Assembly (NCBI GenBank): GCA_027449865.1
Contig: DAIDKV010000112.1
Coordinates: 1 to 41,542, forward strand
Source of the DNA: Planctomycetales bacterium
Lineage (GTDB): Bacteria; Planctomycetota; Planctomycetia; Isosphaerales; Isosphaeraceae
Length of the DNA stretch: 41,542 bases
Direction: 5' to 3'
Positions within the stretch are counted from its first letter, which is position 1, and the number at the start of each line of letters is the position of its first letter. Of this stretch, positions 35,947 through 41,542 are shown piece after piece. The notes under the pieces were generated by a model. That model was not told where the DNA came from. It did not search any database and worked only from the letters and a program-made list of their open reading frames with translations. The position numbers were made by a program, and so were the translations under genes.

Positions 35947-36290
35947 CCGGCCCCCCTCGTCCCCTGGCCATCCATTGGGGTGGGCCTCGGCTCCCGTCGG
36001 GAAATCTCGGCGGCAGCCGACGCCCACCCCTCGTCATGAACTGGCCTCGACAGAACCCCAATTTTCTGATACAAACGTTCATACAGGAACCAGCGGGCGG
36101 CGGGTCATTGCAATTTCGGCCGGGATCCTGAACTGGGGCGGGATCGAGGCCGAAAGGAAAGATGGCTCGACCCGAGGCCGGCCGAGGTTGGAGCAAGCGT
36201 ACCACGGCGAGAGGCCCCGCGGACCGAGGGCGATCTCACCCCACGAGTCGAGCTGGCCGACGAGGCGATAGCCACGGAGCTTGACGAGCC
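35947..36290. other. Intergenic region between rplI and dnaB
   Basis: These 344 bases contain no recognised gene. They hold a candidate dnaB promoter at 36047-36075 (separate entry). rpsR, which might have been expected nearby, is not here. Confidence 0.5.
36047..36075 (+). promoter_or_regulatory. Candidate dnaB promoter
   Basis: TCGACA (36047-36052) and TACAAA (36070-36075) are separated by 17 bases. The -35 box matches five of six consensus positions and the -10 four of six. It would give a leader of about 210 bases. Confidence 0.4.
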
Positions 36291-37763
36291 ATGGCGGCGG
36301 GATACCAAGGGTCGGGAAATGGCCGGGGCCCCTACAACGGCAACGGAAATGGTCATGGCAACGGTAACGGGTCGGGTCGGGCCACCCGGCCAGATCTCTC
36401 GGTGCTCGGGGATCGGCTTCCGCCCCAAAATCTCGAAGCCGAGCAGAGCGTCCTGGGCAGCATCCTGTGGGACAACGACGTCCTGCACGAAATTGTCCCT
36501 ACCCTGACCGTCTCGGACTTCTACCGAGACATCCACCAGATCATCTACCAGACGATCCGGGAAATGTACGACCAGGGGATGGCGATCGACGCCATCACCC
36601 TGGCCGACGAGCTTCTCCGTCGCGACAAGTTCGAGAAGATCGGCGGCGACGAGACCCTGCGCGAGCTTACGGACAGCGTCCCGCACGCGGCCAATGCCCG
36701 TTATTACGCAGGGATCGTCCGCGAACGCGCGATCACCCGTCAACTGATCGAGAGCGCCACCGAGATCATTCGCGACGGCTACTCCAACCAGTTCACCGCG
36801 CAGCAACTTCTGGAAGCCGCCGAACGCAAGGTCTTCGCGATCGCCGAGGAACAGGTTCAGGGCGACACGATCGAACTCAAGGACGTGATGACTCGTGCGA
36901 TGGACGCCATCGCCGCCCGGGCCGAGAGCGGCGGGCACGCCGTTACGGGTGTCGGGTCGGGACTGATCGACCTCGACGACATCACCGGAGGCTTCCAGCC
37001 CGGCCAGTTGATCGTCCTGGCGGCCCGGCCGAGCATGGGCAAAACCGCTCTGGCGCTGAACATCTGCGACCACGCGGCGATCGAGCTCAAAAAAACCGTT
37101 CTCTGCGTCAGCCTCGAAATGGGGCACCAGGAGATCGCCGAGCGCCTCCTCTGTTCCCGATCCCGGATCGACGGCTACAAGCTCCGAACCGGCATGGGCC
37201 TGGGTCCGCGTGAGATGGGGCAGCTCGGCAAGGCCTTCGGTGAGCTGAGCAAGGGTTCTCCGATCTTCATCGATGACACGCCCGCCCGAAACATGCTGCA
37301 AATCACCGCCTCGGCGCGTCGGTTGAAGCTCCGGAGCAAGCTTGGGCTGATCGTTCTCGACTACATCCAGCTCGTCGACTCCGAGGACGCCCGCGACAGC
37401 CGACAGGAGCAGATCGCCAAGATCAGCCGGCGGCTCAAGACGCTCGCCCGTGAACTGGAGGTTCCGGTCATCGCTCTCTCGCAGCTCAACCGGGCGGTCG
37501 AGAGCCGGGAAGACCGCCGTCCGAGGATGGCCGATCTTCGCGAATCGGGCGCCATCGAGCAGGACGCGGACATCGTCCTGCTCCTCCATCGCCCCGACTA
37601 CTACGACGCGAACGATCAGCCCGGAACCGCGGACCTGATCGTCGCAAAAAACCGAAACGGACGGACCGACGACGTGAAGCTCACCTTCGAGAAGAGCCTG
37701 ATGCGGTTCGAGAACCACTCCACCGTGGCCGAGCCGATCCAGGAAGGTGACCATCCGTTCTGA
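36291..37763 (+). CDS. dnaB: Replicative DNA helicase DnaB
   Basis: This 490-residue hexameric helicase unwinds DNA at the replication fork. After a low-complexity N terminus (residues 5-30, repeated Asn-Gly units) comes the DnaB N-terminal helical domain (about 42-150, PPQNLEAEQSVLGSILWDND). The RecA-like motor follows with Walker A ARPSMGKTAL (245-254), Walker B LGLIVLDYIQLV, and the later motifs VPVIALSQLNRAVESREDRR and LRESGAIEQDADIVLLLHRP. No intein is present. The Asn-Gly-rich leader is unusual for DnaB. The next gene, an SDR, starts 18 bases after the stop. Confidence 0.96.
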   Translation: MAAGYQGSGNGRGPYNGNGNGHGNGNGSGRATRPDLSVLGDRLPPQNLEAEQSVLGSILWDNDVLHEIVPTLTVSDFYRDIHQIIYQTIREMYDQGMAIDAITLADELLRRDKFEKIGGDETLRELTDSVPHAANARYYAGIVRERAITRQLIESATEIIRDGYSNQFTAQQLLEAAERKVFAIAEEQVQGDTIELKDVMTRAMDAIAARAESGGHAVTGVGSGLIDLDDITGGFQPGQLIVLAARPSMGKTALALNICDHAAIELKKTVLCVSLEMGHQEIAERLLCSRSRIDGYKLRTGMGLGPREMGQLGKAFGELSKGSPIFIDDTPARNMLQITASARRLKLRSKLGLIVLDYIQLVDSEDARDSRQEQIAKISRRLKTLARELEVPVIALSQLNRAVESREDRRPRMADLRESGAIEQDADIVLLLHRPDYYDANDQPGTADLIVAKNRNGRTDDVKLTFEKSLMRFENHSTVAEPIQEGDHPF

Positions 37764-37781
37764 CCCCAGGGAGGCCTTCGG

Positions 37782-38558
37782 ATGGCGGATCCGGTGAGCG
37801 TCGAGGGACGAACAGCCATCGTGACGGGAGCCGGTTCGGGAATTGGGAGGGCGACGGCCCTCGCCCTGCTCGCCGAAGGTTACAACGTGGTCCTGGCTGG
37901 CCGAAGACCCGATGCTCTTCAGGCAACGATCGAGTACGCCCGCCCGTCGGGCCACGTATCCCGGGCCCTCGCCGTCCCAACCGATATCGGTGACGAGTCC
38001 GCGGTTCGTACCCTCTTCCAGGCTGCGAAGGACCGATTCGGCCGGCTCGACCTGCTCTTCAACAACGCCGGCACCAGTGCCCCGCCTGTCCCTCTCGAAG
38101 ATCTCTCCCTGGAGGACTGGCGACGGGTGGTCGACGCGAACCTGACCGGGGCGTTCCTCTGCACCCGAGAAGCATTTCGTCTCATGAAGGAGCAGGACCC
38201 GCGAGGGGGCCGAATCATCAACAACGGCTCGATCTCGGCGCACGCCCCGAGGCCCAATTCCGCTCCCTACACGGCGACGAAGCACGCGATCACCGGCCTC
38301 ACAAAATCGACGGCGCTCGACGGCCGCCCGTACGAGATCGCCTGCGGACAGATCGACATCGGCAACGCGGCAACCGAGATGACCGCACGGATGACGAACG
38401 GAGTCCTCCAGCCCGACGGCTCGATGAAGCCCGAACCCAGGATCGACGTGGAACACGTCGCCCGTGCAGTCGTCTACATGGCCAGCCTCCCGCTCGACGC
38501 CAACGTCCTGTTCCTGACCGTCATGGCGACGAAGATGCCGTACGTCGGACGCGGATGA
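37782..38558 (+). CDS. SDR-family NAD(P)-dependent oxidoreductase
   Basis: This 258-residue classical short-chain dehydrogenase has the cofactor motif TGAGSGIG (residues 15-22), NNAG (94-97), and the catalytic set Ser150, Tyr163 and Lys167 (YTATK). An Arg pair after strand 2 (AGRRPDAL) suggests NADPH preference. The substrate is not deducible. It directly follows dnaB (18-base gap), and the weak ribosome site GGAGG fits coupled expression, although a functional link to replication is unlikely. Confidence 0.92.
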   Translation: MADPVSVEGRTAIVTGAGSGIGRATALALLAEGYNVVLAGRRPDALQATIEYARPSGHVSRALAVPTDIGDESAVRTLFQAAKDRFGRLDLLFNNAGTSAPPVPLEDLSLEDWRRVVDANLTGAFLCTREAFRLMKEQDPRGGRIINNGSISAHAPRPNSAPYTATKHAITGLTKSTALDGRPYEIACGQIDIGNAATEMTARMTNGVLQPDGSMKPEPRIDVEHVARAVVYMASLPLDANVLFLTVMATKMPYVGRG

Positions 38559-38561
38559 GTA

Positions 38562-38668
38562 CCGGAGGGACCACAAAAAACACCGAAGGCACGAAAGTAA
38601 GACTGTCTCAAGGAAATTCAGACATTCTCTCTTTTTTGTGTTTTCCGTATGTTTCGTGGTTCCTCCGG
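38562..38668. repeat. A/T-rich fold-back repeat between convergent genes, likely bidirectional terminator
   Basis: The left arm begins CCGGAGGGACCACAAAAAAC (38562-38581) and the right arm ends with the complement of CCGGAGGAACCAC. Over about 37 bases per arm roughly three quarters of the positions pair, with A-runs on one side facing T-runs on the other. It fills the 123-base space between the SDR stop (38558) and the aldo/keto reductase stop (38682). Its A+T richness differs sharply from the flanking genes. Similar ACCAC-GAA-CAC repeats are scattered in several planctomycete and other genomes. Confidence 0.7.
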
Positions 38669-38681
38669 AATCCCTCGGCGA

Positions 38682-39716
38682 TCAACCGGCGGGGAAGGGG
38701 TTACGCTCGACGAATCCGCGCTGGTGCCAGTAGGGATACGCCATCGGAGTCGCGCTCGCGGCGTCGAGGCGGGCGACCTGATCCGGAGTCAGGTTCCAGC
38801 CGACCGCTCCGAGGTTCTCCCGCAATTGCTCCTCGTTCCGCGCCCCAATGATCACGGTCGAGACACTCGGGCGCTGGAGCAGCCAGTTCAGGGCGATCCG
38901 CGGGACCGACTTGCCCGTCTCGGCCGCAATCGCGTCGAGTGTGTCGACGACCCGATAGAGGTACTCTTCGGGGACCTGGGGGCCGATCTCGGTCGCGAGC
39001 TTGCTCTGAAGCCGGCTGGTTGACGGGAGCGGCTGGCCGCGCCGGATCTTACCCGTGAGCCTTCCCCAACCGAGCGGGCTCCAGACCACGGTCCCCACCT
39101 TCTGGTCGACCGCCAACGGCATCAGCTCCCACTCGAAATCGCGGCCGACCAGCGAGTAATACGCCTGATTGGCGACATATCGCGCCCACCCGTACCGCTC
39201 CGAAACCGCCAGCGACTTCATCAGGTGCCAGCCCGAGAAATTGGAGCAGCCGATGTAGCGGATCTTGCCGGCGCGGACGAGGTCGTTCAGCGTGCCGAGC
39301 GTTTCCTCGACTGGGGTCATCGCGTCGAAGCCGTGAAGCTGGTAGAGGTCGATGAAATCGGTTCCAAGGCGTCGGAGGCTCGCCTCGACCGACCGGATCA
39401 GGTGAAACCGCGACGAGCCGACATCGTTCGGGCCGGTCCCGGAGCGAAAGGTCCCCTTGGTCGAGATCTGGACCCGATCGCGCCGTCCCTTGATGGCCGC
39501 TCCCAGAATTTCCTCGGCCCTGCCCTGAGAGTAAATGTCGGCCGAGTCAAACAGGGTCAGGCCCGCGTCGAGGCACAGGTCGACCAGCCGGGTGGCCTCC
39601 GCGACCTCGGTCACGCCCCACGCCTTGAAAAGCTCGCCACCGCCTCCGAAGGTCCCAGTGCCGAGGCTCAAAACCGGGACGCGGAATCCGGAACCGCCCA
39701 GAAATCGGTATTCCAT
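38682..39716 (-). CDS. Aldo/keto reductase
   Basis: This 344-residue TIM-barrel oxidoreductase is NADPH-dependent. It has the catalytic tetrad Asp57 (TLFDSADIYSQGRAEE), Tyr62, Lys87 (VQISTKGTF) and His128 (LYQLHGFD). The cofactor-binding end appears as GARNEEQLRENLGAV. The sequence resembles the group that includes general stress protein 69 and YhdN/IolS-type reductases. The ATG at 39716 opens directly into MEYRFLGGSGFRVPVLSLGT; a GGAG lies about 12 bases upstream. It is convergent with the SDR gene and divergent from the RRM genes. The physiological substrate is unknown. Confidence 0.93.
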   Translation of the reverse strand: MEYRFLGGSGFRVPVLSLGTGTFGGGGELFKAWGVTEVAEATRLVDLCLDAGLTLFDSADIYSQGRAEEILGAAIKGRRDRVQISTKGTFRSGTGPNDVGSSRFHLIRSVEASLRRLGTDFIDLYQLHGFDAMTPVEETLGTLNDLVRAGKIRYIGCSNFSGWHLMKSLAVSERYGWARYVANQAYYSLVGRDFEWELMPLAVDQKVGTVVWSPLGWGRLTGKIRRGQPLPSTSRLQSKLATEIGPQVPEEYLYRVVDTLDAIAAETGKSVPRIALNWLLQRPSVSTVIIGARNEEQLRENLGAVGWNLTPDQVARLDAASATPMAYPYWHQRGFVERNPFPAG

Positions 39717-40059
39717 GGAACGAGGAACTCCTCGCGAAAGGTCCAGATGGGATCTCAACGACACGATATCGTAGAGATCCGGGGCAAGAGAGGATCGGCC
39801 GGGAATTTCTGACCGGCTCGGGAGAGCGCTCGGGGCAAGATGGGAAGCGTCGGGCGGAATGCCCTTTCACCAGGGTCGCGAGCGGGTTATAATCGATGCG
39901 TTGGAATACGAAGGAGCCCGCGACGTCGATCCACGCGATACCGTCCTCGCCTGCCCCTCTCGCCTTCCCTCCGGCCGGGCCGTCCGTGTCGGCCCCCCCC
40001 GTTTCGATGCGACCCGTGAGACGATCGTTGGGTCGGACACCCCTTCGTGGAGCATGATG
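39717..40059. other. Upstream region and long leader of the first RRM gene
   Basis: These 343 bases separate the aldo/keto reductase start from the RRM gene (divergent). The promoter at 39864-39893 implies an untranslated leader of about 155 bases. Long leaders are common for cold-inducible RNA-binding proteins, but no cold-box sequence is recognisable. Confidence 0.45.
39864..39893 (+). promoter_or_regulatory. Promoter of the first RRM gene
   Basis: A perfect TATAAT (39888-39893) lies 18 bases after a weak CTTTCA (39864-39869). Confidence 0.55.
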
Positions 40060-40410
40060 GTGGGCAGGAAATTGTACGTCGGGAACCTCGCTTATCAGGT
40101 CAATGACTCGGACCTGGAGCAGTTGTTCTCGGAGTTCGGGACCGTGCAGAGCGCACAGGTCATCCAGGATCGCGACACGGGTCGTAGCAAGGGGTTCGGC
40201 TTCGTGGAGATGGGCAGCGAGGCCGAGGCGCAGGCCGCCATCCAGGGCCTGCACGACCAGGAGCATAACGGCCGTCGCCTGACGGTGAACGAGGCTCGTC
40301 CCCGTGAGCCTCGGAGCGGCGGTGGTGGCGGCGGCGGCTATGGTGGCGGCGGCGGCTATGGCGGCGGCGGTGGCGGCGGCCGCGGTGGTCGAGGCGGCGG
40401 TCGCTATTGA
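40060..40410 (+). CDS. RRM RNA-binding protein with Gly-Tyr-rich tail (first of tandem pair)
   Basis: This is a protein of about 116 residues with one RNA-recognition motif: RNP2 is KLYVGNL (about residues 3-9) and RNP1 is KGFGFVEM (about 43-50), both intact. A low-complexity tail follows from about residue 83, made of Gly runs with Tyr (GGGGYGGGGGYGGG) and ending RGGRGGGRY. This is the plan of cyanobacterial Rbp and plant GRP proteins. The start is uncertain: ATG at 40054 or 40057, or GTG at 40060. Only the GTG puts GGAG at a normal 7 bases. It probably acts in RNA folding or cold adaptation. Confidence 0.9.
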   Translation: MGRKLYVGNLAYQVNDSDLEQLFSEFGTVQSAQVIQDRDTGRSKGFGFVEMGSEAEAQAAIQGLHDQEHNGRRLTVNEARPREPRSGGGGGGGYGGGGGYGGGGGGGRGGRGGGRY

Positions 40411-40765
40411 TCCGCAAGCGACAGAACCCGGCCGAATCATGCCCCCAGGCTCGTTCGGCCTTTCGCCCGGCGAACTCCCTTCGCCGAGGCACCTGAAATC
40501 CTCTTGCCTTGATCCGTCCCCGCCAGAATTCCTGCCGGCCGACCGATCCGAGCATGGCCGCGAGGTGAGGACGTTCCCTCGCGGCACCCCCCCGGGCAGG
40601 GATCGCCCGCCTCGAGCCGAGACCGGGCCAGCCCCGCGGCGAACTCCTCGCGCCCGCCCTTCTCGTCCCATCCGGCCCGACCGCACGGGCCGCTTCCATC
40701 CCGAGTCACCCAGGGACGACCCGCAGGAGGAGCGGCGGGCCCCGAGTTTTCATGGAGCTGCCGCC
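40411..40765. other. Spacer between the two RRM genes
   Basis: This is a 355-base spacer with no recognised gene. It contains a strong stem-loop at 40557-40585. No clear -35/-10 pair was seen, so the second RRM gene may be read through from the first. Confidence 0.4.
40557..40585. other. Perfect stem-loop between the RRM genes
   Basis: GCCGCGAGG (40557-40565) and CCTCGCGGC (40577-40585) form a perfect 9-bp stem with an 11-base loop. No T-run follows on either side, so it is not a standard terminator. It may be an RNA-processing site or a regulatory hairpin in the leader of the second RRM gene. Confidence 0.5.
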
Positions 40766-41140
40766 ATGGCCACGAGGTTGTTCATCGGGAATCTCCCCCG
40801 GGAAGTGAGTGACGCCGAACTCGAAGGCATCTTCACCGAGTTTGGCACCGTCCAGAGTGTCGAGATCATGCGCGATCGCCAGACCGGGCTCGGAAAGGGT
40901 TTCGGCTATGTCGAAATGGCGAGCGACGCCGAAGCCCAGGCCGCCATCAAGGGAATGCAGGACCGTGAGGTCGTCGGCCGGAAGTTGACGGTCGATAACG
41001 CCAAGCCTCGGAAGTATCGCAGCGGCGGCCTTGACGCCGGTTTCGGCGGCGGATATGGCGGCGGCGGCGGATATGGCGGCGGCGGATACGGTGGTGGCGG
41101 TGGCGGCGGATATCGGAGCGGCGGACGCGGTCGCTATTGA
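40766..41140 (+). CDS. RRM RNA-binding protein with Gly-Tyr-rich tail (second of tandem pair)
   Basis: This 124-residue paralogue of the protein encoded just upstream has RNP2 RLFIGNL (residues 4-10) and RNP1 KGFGYVEM (44-51). A Gly-Tyr-rich tail (from about residue 92) contains repeated YGGGGGYGGGGYG-type units and ends SGGRGRY. The ATG at 40766 has GGAG 8 bases upstream. The RRM regions are clearly related but diverged, so the duplication is not recent. The tails keep the same composition but not the same order. Confidence 0.92.
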   Translation: MATRLFIGNLPREVSDAELEGIFTEFGTVQSVEIMRDRQTGLGKGFGYVEMASDAEAQAAIKGMQDREVVGRKLTVDNAKPRKYRSGGLDAGFGGGYGGGGGYGGGGYGGGGGGGYRSGGRGRY

Positions 41141-41226
41141 TTCCGTGTTCTACATCCCCCACCGAACCAAAATGGCGATCCCCCGGCGATCCCGGGGGCG
41201 CCCCATCTCGAAAGGGGTCTCCGCTC

Positions 41227-41406
41227 GTGGCGCAGAAGCACTGGCACGTCCCGATCTCGACCCGCCCCATCTGCCCCGTCTGCAAAAAAGCCGTCTACTC
41301 CAGAGCCGGCATCCACCCACAGTGCGCCGTCAGCCAATCCGAATCGATTCGCCCCGCTCGACCCGAACCAGCGGATCATGCCACACCCCCTGTCCCGCCG
41401 AAATAA
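41227..41406 (+). CDS. Small zinc-ribbon-like protein
   Basis: This is a 59-residue protein starting with GTG at 41227, with AAAGGGG about 9 bases upstream. The middle reads TRPICPVCKKAVYSRAGIHP, and a QCA follows, giving two Cys (CPVC) plus His and Cys (HPQC) that could bind one zinc ion. The tail is Pro-rich. I have the impression of similar short proteins in related planctomycetes. The function is unknown, perhaps nucleic-acid or ribosome association. Confidence 0.65.
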   Translation: MAQKHWHVPISTRPICPVCKKAVYSRAGIHPQCAVSQSESIRPARPEPADHATPPVPPK

Positions 41407-41466
41407 GCCCGGTATGACCGTGTCCGGCCGGTTCCCCCATCGATGGCGACGGGAGAATCGAGTGCC

Positions 41467-41496
41467 TTGACCCCCGCGCCGGCCCCCCCCTACAAT
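41467..41496 (+). promoter_or_regulatory. Promoter pointing off the right edge
   Basis: TTGACC (41467-41472) and TACAAT (41491-41496) are separated by an 18-base C-rich spacer. Both boxes are one base off consensus. It would drive a plus-strand gene that begins beyond the window. Confidence 0.6.
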
Positions 41497-41542
41497 CAAC
41501 CCCTCGACGGGCATCGGACCCGCTCGTCTTCTCCCTCCCGGC

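Noticed and set aside
40320-40408. GGC-rich near-tandem repeats at the ends of the RRM genes as a CRISPR or minisatellite
   Set aside because: They are in frame and encode the Gly-Tyr tails. Unit lengths vary and there are no spacers.
40304-40765. Ala-rich in-frame extension upstream of the second RRM gene
   Set aside because: It begins inside the Gly-tail codons of the first RRM gene read in another frame. The ATG at 40766 has a proper GGAG.

Overview
The window is about 41.5 kb of G+C-rich bacterial DNA with compact, mostly unidirectional gene blocks. It most likely comes from a planctomycete of the Isosphaeraceae type. The evidence is a DUF1559 protein with a prepilin-type N terminus and an H-x9-DG tail, a TIGR03000-type domain fused to a methyltransferase, Gly-rich RRM proteins, frequent GTG/TTG starts, and small SUKH, DUF6572 and DUF5076 genes. 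No rRNA, tRNA, CRISPR array, insertion sequence or replication origin was recognised.

Layout. (1) 0.3-6.6 kb, minus strand: galE, a DUF1559 pseudopilin-like protein, an OmpR-type response regulator overlapping its histidine kinase, and an exported GH10 xylanase. A roughly 115-bp intergenic repeat lies upstream of both galE and the response regulator. (2) 6.7-8.4 kb, plus strand: an exported TIGR03000-methyltransferase fusion and a PilZ-like protein. (3) 8.5-12 kb: an exported catalase-peroxidase (katG) divergent from an oxyR gene that keeps both redox cysteines, with overlapping promoters and inverted repeats between them. (4) 12-16.7 kb: a PIN-toxin remnant, clpX, a PadR regulator whose own promoter holds a perfect dyad, an FAD monooxygenase, and a DUF4395 membrane protein behind a strong promoter and a structured leader. 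(5) 16.8-21.9 kb: a SNF2 helicase and SWIM zinc-finger operon, divergent from a LexA-like HTH/pRiA4b-ORF3 fusion followed by two small genes. (6) 21.9-28.3 kb, all minus strand: an accessory island of short genes (two SUKH proteins, DUF6572, DUF5076, VOC, small membrane proteins, a retropepsin-like protein, and a truncated HNH endonuclease with its partner). (7) 28.5-32.0 kb: one 1179-residue flavo-iron-sulfur oxidoreductase that joins a GltD/NfnB-like module to a PyrK/NfnA-like module behind an unrecognised N-terminal domain. (8) 32.4-38.6 kb, plus strand: a housekeeping block of rplY, pth, rpsF, ssb, rplI, dnaB and an SDR gene, with rpsR missing from its usual place. (9) 38.6-41.5 kb: an A/T-rich fold-back repeat between convergent genes, an aldo/keto reductase, two tandem RRM proteins with long leaders, a 59-residue zinc-ribbon-like protein, and a promoter pointing off the right edge.

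How the genes fit together. KatG/OxyR is a self-contained peroxide response unit. PadR and the monooxygenase look like a ligand-responsive detoxification unit. rplY to dnaB is core translation and replication. The 16.8-28.3 kb stretch looks like accessory DNA (chromatin/helicase module, immunity-like genes, decayed toxin and nuclease genes) and is the best place to look for an undescribed system. The single-chain Nfn-like oxidoreductase is the most distinctive enzyme.
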